DNA from: Burkholderiales bacterium
Lineage (GTDB): Bacteria > Pseudomonadota > Gammaproteobacteria > Burkholderiales > Casimicrobiaceae
Direction: 5' to 3'
DNA: 64,000 bases
NCBI GenBank assembly: GCA_016790165.1
Contig: JAEUPL010000033.1
Coordinates: forward strand, 62,001-126,000
The notes beneath the pieces were generated by a model. The model saw only the letters and a program-made list of their open reading frames with translations. It did no database searches and was not told the origin of the DNA. Positions 1 through 8,811 of the stretch are shown here, one piece after another (the first letter of the stretch is position 1; each line of letters begins with the position of its first letter). The position numbers and the translations under genes are program-made.

Positions 1-722
1 AACGGCACGTCCATCTGTGCGGCCTTGATGACCATTTCGCTGGTCAGCCGCCCCGTCGTATAGAAAATCTTGTCGCTTCCGTCCACGCCGTCGAGCCACA
101 TCATCCCGGCGATGGCGTCCACCGCGTTGTGACGACCGACGTCCTCGACGAAGTACAGCAGCTCTGGTGTAGTGCTGAACAGGGCGCACCCATGCACGGC
201 ACCGGCTTGCTTGTAGATCGTTTCGTGCTTTCGTACCAGCTCCGATAGCGCGTAGAGCGTGCTCTGTCGCAGTCTCGGGCTGTACTGGGTGTCGGGGAGA
301 TGAATGGTGTCGATATCGGCCATCAGGTCACCAAACACCGTCCCGCTGCCACAGCCGGTGGTCTTGGTGCGATGCGCCATCTTCTCGTCAAGATCGACCA
401 GCCCGTTGCGGGTGTAGACGGAGACGGCGTTGACCTCCCAGTCCACCTGCACGGCGAGCACGTCGTCAATTGACTCGACCAGCCGCTGGTTGCGCAGATA
501 GCCAATGACCAGCGCCTCGGGGGCCGCGCCAAGCGTCATCAGGGTGAGGATTTCACGCTTGTCGACGTAGATGGTCAATGGGTGCTCGCCAGCGATGGCG
601 GCGGTGCCAGATTGGCCCTGTTCGTTGATGGTGGCGACGTTAAACGTGGCAGGGCGAGCGGATTGGCTGAGCTGTGGGCGACGCGGCGTCGGTGACGCGG
701 TGCCTGATTCGGAGTGAGCCAT
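1..722 (-). CDS. fdhD: FdhD, formate dehydrogenase accessory sulfurtransferase (3' end outside window)
   Basis: Read on the minus strand from the ATG at 722; 240 codons are visible and the gene runs off the left edge. FdhD passes sulfur from a cysteine desulfurase to the molybdenum cofactor of formate dehydrogenases in the cytoplasm. The family loop TTGCGSGTVFGDL is present with its cysteine near residue 124, and the visible end (SEMVIKAAQMDVPF) matches the conserved C-terminal half. Only the first cysteine of the CxxC seen in some homologues is present (C-G-S-G). The first ~35 residues are a variable tail. No Shine-Dalgarno sequence precedes the ATG; a TAACAT hexamer lies six bases upstream (see promoter entry). 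The formate dehydrogenase genes are not in view. Confidence 0.9.
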   Translation of the reverse strand, partial: MAHSESGTASPTPRRPQLSQSARPATFNVATINEQGQSGTAAIAGEHPLTIYVDKREILTLMTLGAAPEALVIGYLRNQRLVESIDDVLAVQVDWEVNAVSVYTRNGLVDLDEKMAHRTKTTGCGSGTVFGDLMADIDTIHLPDTQYSPRLRQSTLYALSELVRKHETIYKQAGAVHGCALFSTTPELLYFVEDVGRHNAVDAIAGMMWLDGVDGSDKIFYTTGRLTSEMVIKAAQMDVP

Positions 723-728
723 GCCCCG

Positions 729-734
729 ATGTTA
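729..734 (-). promoter_or_regulatory. -10-like hexamer exactly 6 nt before the fdhD ATG (leaderless candidate)
   Basis: On the minus strand TAACAT occupies 734-729, followed by six bases and then the ATG at 722. This places a predicted transcription start at the A of the ATG. No clear -35 box is visible and the hexamer matches TATAAT at 4 of 6 positions, so it is weak alone. It is listed because the same geometry recurs at other genes here. Confidence 0.35.
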
Positions 735-914
735 GGCCAACGGGCCGCCGCCACGCGCGGCCGCACGGCCCCGTCAGCGATGGCTCGCGCCCGGGTTTGT
801 CAGAGTCTTCTGGCGGTCACCGGCAATCCGCAGCCGGGGCGGGTCGCGCTCAGCGTTGTGCGCAACCCGCCGCTATGTGACAATCGGTGTAAATAGCAGT
901 ATTTCGGGTGACGT

Positions 915-1496
915 ATGTTGGACAAAGACGGCTTCCGGCCGAACGTCGCCATTGTGATTGCCAATCACAAAAACCAGGTTTTTTGGGGCAAGCGGATTCG
1001 GGAACATTCGTGGCAGTTCCCGCAGGGCGGGATCAATCCGGGTGAAAGCCCGGAAGAGGCCATGTTCCGCGAGCTTCGGGAAGAGGTTGGCTTACGGCCG
1101 GAGCATGTGAGGATTCTGGGGCGCACCCGGGATTGGTTGCGTTATGAAGTGCCCTCGAGCTGGATCAAGCGCGAGTGGCGAGGCAACTACCGTGGGCAAA
1201 AGCAGATTTGGTATCTGCTTCGCCTCGTGGGACGGGATAGCGACCTTGATCTGCGAGCGGACGCCAAGCCAGAGTTCGATGCCTGGCGCTGGAATCACTA
1301 CTGGGTTGATCTCGATGGCGTGATCGAGTTCAAGCGAGACGTTTACCGTCGTGCGTTGAACGAGCTGGAGCGCTACCTCAGTCACGGTAAGAGCTACTCA
1401 CGGCGCGAGCGGTTGTTCGGTCAGGGCACGTCTGCGCCACCGGACGGCTACCGTGTCGTACCACCTACGCCCGCCGGACCGCCGCCGGCGGAATAG
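915..1496 (+). CDS. rppH: RppH, RNA 5'-pyrophosphohydrolase (Nudix hydrolase)
   Basis: 193 aa. RppH removes pyrophosphate from the 5' triphosphate end of mRNAs and so primes RNase E-dependent decay; rne itself is at 21.9-24.7 kb. The Nudix box is complete (G38, E44, R52-E53-L54, E56-E57, G59). The N-terminus [11 protein letters not shown] is the usual start of betaproteobacterial RppH, which supports the ATG at 915. The C-terminal ~30 residues are proline-rich and probably unstructured. It is divergent from fdhD and is followed by a strong bidirectional terminator at 1524-1554. Confidence 0.95.
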   Translation: MLDKDGFRPNVAIVIANHKNQVFWGKRIREHSWQFPQGGINPGESPEEAMFRELREEVGLRPEHVRILGRTRDWLRYEVPSSWIKREWRGNYRGQKQIWYLLRLVGRDSDLDLRADAKPEFDAWRWNHYWVDLDGVIEFKRDVYRRALNELERYLSHGKSYSRRERLFGQGTSAPPDGYRVVPPTPAGPPPAE

Positions 1497-1523
1497 TTGG
1501 GCGTTGGCGGAAGGGCAACAACG

Positions 1524-1554
1524 AAAAAGGGCCGCGTTGCGCGGCCCTTCTTTT
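1524..1554. terminator. Bidirectional intrinsic terminator between rppH and the Yip1-family gene
   Basis: A perfect 10-bp stem (AAGGGCCGCG at 1527-1536 with CGCGGCCCTT at 1540-1549) with a 3-base loop. It is preceded by an A-run and followed by TTCTTTT-type sequence. It lies between convergent genes, so it can end both transcripts. Confidence 0.85.
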
Positions 1555-1568
1555 CGGAGCTGGAGTGG

Positions 1569-2174
1569 TTAGAAGCGGCCGCGCGCCGCCATGCTCGCTC
1601 CCGCGATTCCTCCGACGACGGCACCGATGATGAGGAACAGGACGATGTAGCAGACCACGATCAATGCGGTGTACCCGATCGATTTGTCTTCCGGGTTTTT
1701 CATCAGCACCGGCAGGCCGATGTAGAGAAGGTAAAGACCGTAGAGTCCGGCGATGACGCCGAGAATCCCCAGCATCGGGATCAGCGAAAGCACGCCTGCA
1801 AGCCACGCGGGCGTCGACGCATAAACGATGAGTTTCAGCGCCTGAACCGGATCCTTCTGACCATCAAAAGTCGGCGCGAGTGCGTTGATGATGAGGCTAA
1901 TCAAATAAAGCGCGCCCAAGGCGAGGACGTACTGCAAGACACCATGCGCGATCGCCGTGCCGATGGGGGTGCGGTACGTGCCGATCATCGGGAGCGACAC
2001 CCCGATGACGCTCGTTCCGATCATCCCGCAAATGGCGGGGATCGCGGCCAGAATCAGGGCATAGCCCATGAACAGCGACTTGACATCGGCTGTTTCGGCG
2101 GCGATCGTCGGCCACTCAGTCTTCGGCGAGAGGCAAATGCCCTTCGCTCGTTCAATAATTTTCGCAAGATCCAT
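1569..2174 (-). CDS. Yip1 (YIF1/YIPF-type) family integral membrane protein
   Basis: 201 aa from the ATG at 2174, which is preceded by an AGGGGAA ribosome-binding site. The sequence MDLAKIIERAKGICLSPKTEW followed by five hydrophobic segments is the layout of bacterial Yip1-domain proteins (Pfam PF04893): the N-terminal 'P-x-x-x-W' element (residues 17-22), then helices at about residues 35-55, 70-95, 115-145, 150-160 and 170-195. It is an inner-membrane protein of unknown biochemical function. A longer reading from 2237 (MIAVLLSS...) adds residues unlike the family and lacks a ribosome-binding site. It is convergent with rppH and shares its terminator. Confidence 0.8.
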   Translation of the reverse strand: MDLAKIIERAKGICLSPKTEWPTIAAETADVKSLFMGYALILAAIPAICGMIGTSVIGVSLPMIGTYRTPIGTAIAHGVLQYVLALGALYLISLIINALAPTFDGQKDPVQALKLIVYASTPAWLAGVLSLIPMLGILGVIAGLYGLYLLYIGLPVLMKNPEDKSIGYTALIVVCYIVLFLIIGAVVGGIAGASMAARGRF

Positions 2175-2359
2175 CGTGGTGTTCCCCTGTTGATGTTGAG
2201 CCGATAGAGGTAAGGACGAAAGCAGGACGGCGATCATGCCAGCCTGCCGCCAGCAAACGCGCTGCCCACTCGCTGAAACGAGTTACCGGAGCGCGGGCAG
2301 TGTATGACGAATTAGCGCAAAAGGCGATGTCACGCAGCCACAACCCAATCTTTCGTGAC

Positions 2360-3376
2360 TCATGGCCGAAACTCGATGTCGGCGATCGGTTGGCGATGAA
2401 TTCGCACTCGGTGTTCCTGCAGGCTATCGCGCTCCGACCAAGCGATCCACCGGCCGTCAGCGCTGATACTGGCGTGATCGATGCTGCCCGGCGGACCTTC
2501 GAAAATCGTGGCGCTCCGATGTCGCGCGAAGTCGTGCACTAGCAGACGCTCCTGTCCCCGCCCGCGTTGCGTGATCAGTGCCAGTCGCGCGTTGGCGGAA
2601 ACGCGATGCAGGCGCGAATCGGGTGGCAGTATTGACGCAGCCAGTGGCCTGCCTTCCGGCCAGTGAACGAGGGCGGTTCGATCGCCGCTACGGTACGCAA
2701 CGATCGATGTCGCGGGGATGAAGGTCGGAGCTTGCCCTCGTGACCACGCTGGCCACGGCAACGCCTGCAATGAAGGCACACGCCACAACGTCGGACCGTC
2801 GTCGCTCGGATCGAAGTTAACGACCGAACGGCCATCGGGCGCGAAGCCCAGTTCCAGATTTCGCCCTACAGCGGTACTCGCAACGATGCGGTCGCGGCGG
2901 TCGAGCAGGTGCAGCAGGCGGCCGTCGACTGCGTTCTCGCGTGTGGCGATCGTGATGAATCCGCCACGTACGTCGGCGTCAACAATCATTTGATTCGCGG
3001 CGATCGCCCGCTCCAGCTTGCAGCTGGTTGCATTTCGAACTCGCAGGGTCGGCTTCGTACCATCTGCGATGCCCGTGAATTCCAGAACGTGATTCCGGTC
3101 GAATGAAAACGCGGTGCGCCCCTGGATGGCACAAGTGGCCTTGGGCGTTGTCGCTCCGACCTCCCAGCGGGAGAGGCCCGGCGCGGGCGACTCCGGCGCG
3201 CTGACGAGAATCAGCACCGCGCCACCGGGCGACACTTCCAGATCAACCAGCTCGCGCGACAGCACTTCCACTGGCTTTTCCAGCGACGGCAGCGCCCGCG
3301 CTGACCCGCCAACGGCCAACGCAATCAGCGACAAGGCCACGGCGCAACGGAAGCGATGGCTGGTGTATGAAAACAC
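2360..3376 (-). CDS. Secreted protein with WD40/TolB-like propeller character, unknown function
   Basis: 338 aa. Residues 1-29 form a Sec signal peptide (basic start, hydrophobic core AVALSLIALAVGG, A-R-A cleavage region). The mature part contains repeats of the kind LxFAPDGRSVVNF, ARLALITQRG and ASISADGRWIAWSE, spaced like blades of a TolB- or WD40-type beta-propeller. It has three or more blades but no catalytic motif that I recognise. It lies just downstream of the ABC importer and phosphatase-like genes on the same strand (4-nt gap), so it may be the last gene of that operon. The function is unknown; a periplasmic binding or scaffold role is inference only. Confidence 0.6.
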   Translation of the reverse strand: MFSYTSHRFRCAVALSLIALAVGGSARALPSLEKPVEVLSRELVDLEVSPGGAVLILVSAPESPAPGLSRWEVGATTPKATCAIQGRTAFSFDRNHVLEFTGIADGTKPTLRVRNATSCKLERAIAANQMIVDADVRGGFITIATRENAVDGRLLHLLDRRDRIVASTAVGRNLELGFAPDGRSVVNFDPSDDGPTLWRVPSLQALPWPAWSRGQAPTFIPATSIVAYRSGDRTALVHWPEGRPLAASILPPDSRLHRVSANARLALITQRGRGQERLLVHDFARHRSATIFEGPPGSIDHASISADGRWIAWSERDSLQEHRVRIHRQPIADIEFRP

Positions 3377-3379
3377 GTC

Positions 3380-4237
3380 TTAGGCGAGCGTCATCAACAC
3401 GGGTTGGTGGTCCGAGGCTCCCGTTTCGAGGTCAACATGAATGCTCTTGACGCGCGGTGCCAGCGAGTCGCTGACAAACAAGAAATCGCAGGTGATGGGC
3501 TCTGGACCGTAGCGGCGGTCATGGAGACGGAACGTCGGCGCGTGCCGTTCGCCGGGTCGCGCGAGTTTCCACGCATCCAGGAGGCGAGCCGCGCCGGGCG
3601 TTGCCGCTTGCAGGAGCGCGTACTCATCACTCTCCGGCTCGAAATTGAAATCTCCAGTCAGGATGCAATGCGCCGTATGCGGTTTGCTCTGGAATGGTGA
3701 ACCAGTGTCGTCCGCCAAGGGTGGATGCGCGGCCAGCGCGCAGCCCTGCGCGTGCAGTCGCAGCAACTCATGCGCCTGCGCCATGCGCATGGCGGGCGAA
3801 TAGAACTCCAGGTGTGTCGTCATGAAGCGCACGGGGCCGAATCGCGTCAAGACTGTCGCCGTCACGCAGATGCGAGGCATGCTGCGCACCCCGCCAGGCG
3901 TGGTGTCCGCCGGATACGGCAGTGCGTAGTGATGGACTTGTGCCACTGGCAGTCGGGTCGCGATCAGATTGCCGAAACGTTGCCGCGACCGGCTGTCCGG
4001 TGCGAGTTCGTCCACTGCCGCGCCAAAAAAAACGTCAAAACCGGGCAGCAAATCGCGCACTTGTTGCGGTTGATCTTGCGATGCATTGCCGTCCAGACGC
4101 GGGTAGTTAATGGCGACTTCCTGTAGGCAAAGCACGTCGAAGTCGGCCATCGTGCGGGCGTGTCTGATCACCCGCGCGACATCGACGATTCCGTCGAGGC
4201 CGCAGAACCATTGCACGTTCCAGGTGAGGACTTTCAT
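3380..4237 (-). CDS. Endonuclease/exonuclease/phosphatase (EEP) family hydrolase
   Basis: 285 aa, no signal peptide. The motifs of the EEP fold occur in order: LTWNVQWF (Asn, residues 4-11), LCLQEVA (metal-binding Glu, about 56-62), GDFNFEPESDEY (Asp/Asn, about 196-207) and SDHQPVLM (catalytic His, near the C-terminus). This fold includes sphingomyelinases, inositol phosphatases and nucleases, all metal-dependent phosphoesterases. The start overlaps the stop of the upstream permease by 4 nt (4234-4237), so it is translationally coupled to a Ugp-like importer. It occupies the place taken by the glycerophosphodiesterase UgpQ in enterobacterial ugp operons, which suggests processing of an imported phosphoester. 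The substrate is not known. Confidence 0.8.
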   Translation of the reverse strand: MKVLTWNVQWFCGLDGIVDVARVIRHARTMADFDVLCLQEVAINYPRLDGNASQDQPQQVRDLLPGFDVFFGAAVDELAPDSRSRQRFGNLIATRLPVAQVHHYALPYPADTTPGGVRSMPRICVTATVLTRFGPVRFMTTHLEFYSPAMRMAQAHELLRLHAQGCALAAHPPLADDTGSPFQSKPHTAHCILTGDFNFEPESDEYALLQAATPGAARLLDAWKLARPGERHAPTFRLHDRRYGPEPITCDFLFVSDSLAPRVKSIHVDLETGASDHQPVLMTLA

Positions 4238-5070
4238 TTGATGCCGGCACGCATGAAGGATTGAACGAACTGTCGCTGAAAAAGCAGGAAGGCCAGGAGC
4301 AGCGGCGCCGCGGTCAACAGGGTGGCAGCGGTGATGATTGACCAGTCAATGCCCTGGTCGGCTGACGCAAACACCTGCAGGCCCACGGTGAGGGGGCGTG
4401 AGTTAACGGAATTGGTCACCACCAAAGGCCAGAGGAAGTTGTTCCAGTGATAGCTCACCGATACCAGCGCAAACGCGACGTAGACGGGCTTCGCCAGCGG
4501 GACATAGACGCGCCAAAGTATCTGCAGCGCGCTGGCGCCTTCCATGGTCGCTGCTTCGACCAGTTCCTTCGGGATGCCCTTGAACGTTTGGCGCAGTAGA
4601 AAAATTGCGAAAGCAGATGCAAAGTAGGGCAGGCCGATGCCGAACAGCGTGTCAACCAGCCCAAGTTTGCTCATCGTCTTGTAGTTCTCGACCAGCAGAA
4701 TGTCCGGCATGATCATCAATTGCACCAGTACCAGCGCGAACACCACGTTTTTGCCGCGGAAGTCATAGCGTACGAACGCATACGCAGCGAGCGTGCAAAG
4801 GAACAGCTGTGAACCCAAGATCAGGCCGACCAGCAGTGTGGTGTTCAGGAAGTATCGGGCGAACGGCGCAGCTTCCCAGGCGCGGGCGAAGTTTTCGAGC
4901 GTCAGCGGCGCCGTAAGGGAGAATTTCGCTGAAAACTCGGTGGGATGAAAAGCTGTCCAGACCGCATAGGCCAGGGGCAGAATCCACAGGATCGCCAGCA
5001 GCCAAGCGGCGCACGTGTCAATCCAATGGCTGGCGGAGTAGCTTTGCCTCCATGCAACGGCTCTGGCCAT
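4234..5070 (-). CDS. ABC importer permease, MalG/UgpE type
   Basis: 278 aa with about six membrane helices. The cytoplasmic EAA loop, the contact site for the ATPase, reads EAATMEGASALQILWRVYVP with the conserved glycine. The C-terminal ending (MRAGIK) and the N-terminal first helix after a short basic tail are typical of MalG/UgpE permeases. It pairs with the permease encoded 2 nt upstream to form the transmembrane channel of a carbohydrate or glycerol-phosphate importer. Its stop overlaps the start of the EEP hydrolase. The exact substrate cannot be read from the sequence. Confidence 0.85.
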   Translation of the reverse strand: MARAVAWRQSYSASHWIDTCAAWLLAILWILPLAYAVWTAFHPTEFSAKFSLTAPLTLENFARAWEAAPFARYFLNTTLLVGLILGSQLFLCTLAAYAFVRYDFRGKNVVFALVLVQLMIMPDILLVENYKTMSKLGLVDTLFGIGLPYFASAFAIFLLRQTFKGIPKELVEAATMEGASALQILWRVYVPLAKPVYVAFALVSVSYHWNNFLWPLVVTNSVNSRPLTVGLQVFASADQGIDWSIITAATLLTAAPLLLAFLLFQRQFVQSFMRAGIK

Positions 5071-5072
5071 GA

Positions 5073-5942
5073 TCAGTAGTGCGCCCGACGATCCAGAACG
5101 AAAAATTGCACCAGCGCGACGGTCGCCAGCGCGACCAACAGCACGACAGTGATCGCTGCTGCGTACGCCTGATCCCAGAACTTGAAGCCCACTTCGTAGA
5201 GGTGATAGAGCAGCAGCGTTGTGGCGTTGTCCGGTCCGCCCCGCGTCATTACAACGACGTGATCAACCATGCGGAAAGCGTTGATGACGGCGTTGATCAA
5301 CACAAAGATTGTGGTGGGCATCAACAACGGCCACAGCACGCGGCGGAAGAAGAACCAGCGACTTGCCCCCTCGATGGCAGCAGCCTCGCGCAGGCTCGGG
5401 TTGATGCCCTGCAGTGCGGCGAGATAGAAGATCATGAAGAAACCCGCCTCTTTCCAGATTGCCACGGCAGTGATGGCGCCGAGTGCCGTCGCCTTGTCAC
5501 CCAACCAGTTCTTGGAGGGCAGGCCGAGAAGGTTGCCGGCCTGCTCTAGCAGGCCATAGCTCGGCGTGTAGAAGAAGAGCCAGATATTCGCCACCGCGAT
5601 CATCGGTAGCACGGTGGGCGTGAAGTAGGCCATGCGCAGGAAACCGCGCCCGGCGATCTTGCCATTGACCCACAGGGCCATCGCCAGCGCCAGGCCCACC
5701 GACAGCGGAATGGTAGCCAGTGCGAACCAGAGGTTATTGTGCAGCGCCTGCCAGAAGATTGGATCGTCAACCATCGACGCGTAATTGTCGAGCCCGACGA
5801 ACACCGAAGCCCGGTTCGGCTTCGGCGTTGACATGAAGCTGTCGATCAGCGTGGCGACGGCCGGATAGTGCGTGAACGTGACCAGCAACGCAAGCGCAGG
5901 CAGCAGGAGCAGCCAGGCGTGCGCTTGCTTCTGTGCGTTCAA
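5073..5942 (-). CDS. ABC importer permease, MalF/UgpA type
   Basis: 289 aa, about six membrane helices, beginning with a helix after a short polar N-terminus (MNAQKQAHAWLLLLPALALL). The EAA loop (EAAAIEGASRWFFFRRVLWP) with its glycine is present near residue 190. The P-x-x-A-T-L-I-D-S-F motif after helix 1 is common in UgpA/LacF-type permeases. It is in one operon with the binding protein (13-nt gap upstream) and the second permease (2-nt gap downstream). Together with the ATPase it forms one importer. Confidence 0.85.
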   Translation of the reverse strand: MNAQKQAHAWLLLLPALALLVTFTHYPAVATLIDSFMSTPKPNRASVFVGLDNYASMVDDPIFWQALHNNLWFALATIPLSVGLALAMALWVNGKIAGRGFLRMAYFTPTVLPMIAVANIWLFFYTPSYGLLEQAGNLLGLPSKNWLGDKATALGAITAVAIWKEAGFFMIFYLAALQGINPSLREAAAIEGASRWFFFRRVLWPLLMPTTIFVLINAVINAFRMVDHVVVMTRGGPDNATTLLLYHLYEVGFKFWDQAYAAAITVVLLVALATVALVQFFVLDRRAHY

Positions 5943-5955
5943 GGGGCCGCCTGGC

Positions 5956-7254
5956 TTACTTGTAGCTGCGCAGAAGGCGCTCTGCTTCCTTTTGCGCGTC
6001 CCTCATCGCGGCTTCGGCCGTTTTGCTGCCCGTTAGCGCGGCTTGAAGACCGTCGTTGAAGGCCTTCGTCACGCGCTGATTATCATGGGTCGAAAGCTCG
6101 GCGACAGCGTACTGCAACTGGTCGCGTGCTACGGCAGCCGGTGGAAACTCGGTAGCGTACTTCTTCAGTGCCGGGGTGTCCCAGGCAGCTGGCGAAACTG
6201 CAACGTAGCCGGTGTCGATGCCCCATTGCGCGGCACGCGCCGGCTGCGTCAGCCATTTGGCAAACTTGAAGGCGGCTTCCTGCTGTGCCGGTGTGGCCTT
6301 TTTGAAGATGAAGAAGTTGCCGCCACCCGTCGGTGAGCCGCGCTTCTTGCCTGCGGGCAGCATCGCCACGCCAAAGTCGAACTTGGCATTGGTCCGGATA
6401 TTGGTGAGGTTGCCCGTGGTCGTCCAGATCATGGCGACCTTCTTTTCCATGAAGTCCTTCGGAGTGGTGCCCCATTCCACGATGCCAGACGGATGCACCC
6501 CGTGCTTCTTCGACAGGTCGACCCAATACTGCAGCGCTTCGATGACTTTCGGATCGTCAAATTTCGTCTGCGTGCCGGCTTCGTTAGCGAGGATCACGTC
6601 GTTTTGCGTGGTCAAGCCCTGAAACAGCCAGTATGGGAAGCCGCTCGACGGAATCTGAATACCGTACTGCGTGACCTTGCCGCTGGCGTCTTTCTTCGTC
6701 AGCTTTTGTGCCATGCTGGTCATCTCGGCCCAGGTTTGCGGCGCCTTGTTCGGGTCTAGGCCGGCTTCTTTGAACATCTCCTTGTTCCAGTACAGCACCA
6801 CCGTTGAGCGTTGAAACGGCACCCCCCAGGTTTTGCCACCGATCTGTCCGTTGAGCAGGAAGGCCTTGTAAAAACCCCCGAGCCAGGCCTTGTCCTCGGG
6901 TGATTTCACGAAGGTATCGATCGAAACGATGGCGTCCTCGTCGATCAACGTGAAAGTATCGGTCGACAACAGCACTGAGGCGACAGGTGGCGTGCCGGCC
7001 TTGTTGGCCGTCAGCGCCTTGACGATTGTGTCCTGATAGCTGCCCGCGTAGATGGGAGACACCTTGATCGACGGGTTCTCTTTGTTGAAGTCCGTCGCAA
7101 ACTGGTCGATGATTTTGGTGATCGGCCCCCCGACGGCGACCGGGAAGTAGAACGGCACCTCGACGGATTGCGCGCCCGCGGGCAGCGCGGCGAGCGTGAA
7201 CGCTGTCGCAAAGGCACGAGAAATGCTCTGCAGCGAGTGGAAGCTGGTTTTCAT
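5956..7254 (-). CDS. Extracellular solute-binding protein family 1, UgpB-like
   Basis: 432 aa. A Sec signal peptide ends near residue 29 (LAALPAGAQS). The mature protein has the family-1 signatures seen in UgpB and MalE: F-N-K-E-N-P-S-I-K-V near residue 55, GVPFQRSTVVLYWNKEMFKEAG near 145 (x-x-S-T-P/V-V-L-Y-W/Y-N-K is typical of glycerol-3-phosphate binders), and WTTTGNLTNIRTNAKFDFGV-like text, similar to the UgpB stretch 'SSGSLANI...AKFNYGVGMMP'. This favours glycerol-3-phosphate or a glycerophosphodiester, but sugar binders share parts of these motifs. It is the second gene of the importer operon, 58 nt after the ATPase gene. Confidence 0.85.
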   Translation of the reverse strand: MKTSFHSLQSISRAFATAFTLAALPAGAQSVEVPFYFPVAVGGPITKIIDQFATDFNKENPSIKVSPIYAGSYQDTIVKALTANKAGTPPVASVLLSTDTFTLIDEDAIVSIDTFVKSPEDKAWLGGFYKAFLLNGQIGGKTWGVPFQRSTVVLYWNKEMFKEAGLDPNKAPQTWAEMTSMAQKLTKKDASGKVTQYGIQIPSSGFPYWLFQGLTTQNDVILANEAGTQTKFDDPKVIEALQYWVDLSKKHGVHPSGIVEWGTTPKDFMEKKVAMIWTTTGNLTNIRTNAKFDFGVAMLPAGKKRGSPTGGGNFFIFKKATPAQQEAAFKFAKWLTQPARAAQWGIDTGYVAVSPAAWDTPALKKYATEFPPAAVARDQLQYAVAELSTHDNQRVTKAFNDGLQAALTGSKTAEAAMRDAQKEAERLLRSYK

Positions 7255-7296
7255 GGGGTCGTCCTCCGGGATGATTGAATGAATACGGAATGGTTG

Positions 7297-8313
7297 CTAT
7301 AGACGTTTTCCGTCGCGGTCAAAATAGTGCACAGAGTCCTCAGGCCAACTGAGTTGCACGGTCTCGCCAACGGCGTACTCTGCTTGTCCCGTGACTCGTG
7401 CGAGCAGTATTTCACGGCCCACCGAGCAGCGGAGCAGGGTATCGGCGCCGAGATACTCGCTGCCTTCGACGATCGCGTCAACCTGGCCACTAAGTGTGAT
7501 GTGTTCCGGGCGCAGACCGACGTGCGTCGCGAGCGGTGATGTGTCGACGCGCACGTTCGATCCGGCGATGGTATCGCCGTCCAGCGCCATGAGATTCATT
7601 GGCGGGGTGCCAATGAACCGCGCGGCAAATGCGGAAGCCGGGCGGGCGTAAATCTCGCGCGGTGAACCGGATTGCACAATCCGGCCATGGTTGAGCAAAA
7701 CCACCTGATCAGCCATGCTCATGGCTTCCGCCTGATCGTGCGTTACGTAAACCACGGTCAGACCGAGCTTCTGTTGCAGGGCACGTAGCTCCTGACGCAT
7801 TTCCTGCCGCAACTGCGCGTCGAGATTTGACAGGGGCTCGTCCATCAGGCAAATGCGCGCCTCGGCGACGAGCGCTCGCGCCAGCGCGACGCGTTGCTGC
7901 TGCCCGCCCGAGAGCTGTGAGGGCTTGCGGTCGCGAAGATGCTCCATACCGAGGAGCGCCAACACCCGCGCCAGCCTGTCGGTCTGTTCAACTTTCGGCG
8001 TGCGCCTGACTTGCAGGCCAAACACGACGTTGTCTGCCACAGAGAGGTGCGGAAACAGGGCGTAGTTCTGAAACACCATCGCAACGCCTCGCGCTGCGGG
8101 CGGTGCAGCCGTGACATCGCGGCCACCAACCAGGAGTTGGCCGCTGGTGGCGCTGTCCAGGCCGGCGATCAGCCGGAGCGTCGTTGTTTTGCCGCAGCCG
8201 GACGGACCGAGCAGTACGGTGAAGCTCGCCTCAGGGATGACCATGTTCGAAGGCGACAGGGCCACCACGCCGCCCCACTGCTTGCCGACACCTCGAAGCT
8301 CAATCGCGCTCAC
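7297..8313 (-). CDS. ABC importer ATPase, UgpC/MalK type
   Basis: 338 aa from the GTG at 8313 (VSAIELRGVGKQWGG). Walker A GPSGCGKTTTLR, signature LSGGQQQRVALARAL, Walker B ICLMDEPLSNLD and the switch His in VTHDQAEAM are all present. A C-terminal TOBE/MalK-type regulatory domain follows (about residues 235-338). It energises import by the two permeases. An in-frame ATG at 8382 would add 23 residues with no similarity to the family, and a CATAAT -10-like hexamer lies inside that extension; I therefore prefer the GTG, but this is not certain. It is the first gene of a five- or six-gene minus-strand operon. Confidence 0.88.
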   Translation of the reverse strand: MSAIELRGVGKQWGGVVALSPSNMVIPEASFTVLLGPSGCGKTTTLRLIAGLDSATSGQLLVGGRDVTAAPPAARGVAMVFQNYALFPHLSVADNVVFGLQVRRTPKVEQTDRLARVLALLGMEHLRDRKPSQLSGGQQQRVALARALVAEARICLMDEPLSNLDAQLRQEMRQELRALQQKLGLTVVYVTHDQAEAMSMADQVVLLNHGRIVQSGSPREIYARPASAFAARFIGTPPMNLMALDGDTIAGSNVRVDTSPLATHVGLRPEHITLSGQVDAIVEGSEYLGADTLLRCSVGREILLARVTGQAEYAVGETVQLSWPEDSVHYFDRDGKRL

Positions 8314-8411
8314 TGGGTAGTTTTCCGAAAACACTGCATTTGACGGCGGAATTATGACGGCGCGGCGAGAGTCCTCTATCATCCGCCCCGAACAAATTGA
8401 AATGGCAGACC

Positions 8412-8786
8412 ATGGGGAAGAAAGCCAACTACGACTGCTCGCAATGTCCGGGTTACTGCTGTAGTTATGACTACATCGAAACCAAAGAGAAAGACATCAA
8501 ACGCCTGGCGACGCATCACGGCATCGCAGTGGACGCCGCACGGGCCAAGTTCACCAAGGAAGTCGAGCACGAAGGCGAAACCATCCGCGTGCTGCGCCAC
8601 CGCAAGGACCACGTTTACAAGTCGATGTGCATGTTTTTCGATCAGGAAGAGCGCCGCTGCACGATCTACGAGGGGCGTCCGCAAGTGTGCCGTGACTATC
8701 CCAATGGCAAGACCTGTGGTTATTTCAATTTCATCAAGTTCGAACGAAAGCATCAGGGCGATGACTCCTTCATTCCGTCTGCATGA
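8412..8786 (+). CDS. YkgJ-family cysteine-cluster protein
   Basis: 124 aa from the ATG at 8412 (MGKKANYDCSQCPGYCC). The zinc- or iron-binding pattern is C-x2-C-x3-CC near residues 8-15, then a C-x8-C-T-I-Y and R-x-x-V-C-R-D-Y-P block at about 75-97 and a last Cys at G-K-T-C-G-Y. This is the CxxCxxCC ('YkgJ') family, whose function is poorly known. It is divergent from the ABC importer operon, with about 98 nt between the starts. A TTG at 8397 is a weaker in-frame start. Confidence 0.8.
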   Translation: MGKKANYDCSQCPGYCCSYDYIETKEKDIKRLATHHGIAVDAARAKFTKEVEHEGETIRVLRHRKDHVYKSMCMFFDQEERRCTIYEGRPQVCRDYPNGKTCGYFNFIKFERKHQGDDSFIPSA

Positions 8787-8811
8787 CCGCTTCACTCCCG
8801 GATTCAACGGC

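Noticed and set aside
1497-2207. Plus-strand open frame of 236 codons opposite the Yip1-family gene
   Set aside because: Highly charged Arg/Asp/Gln-rich translation typical of an antisense shadow; the minus strand has a clear membrane protein with a ribosome-binding site.
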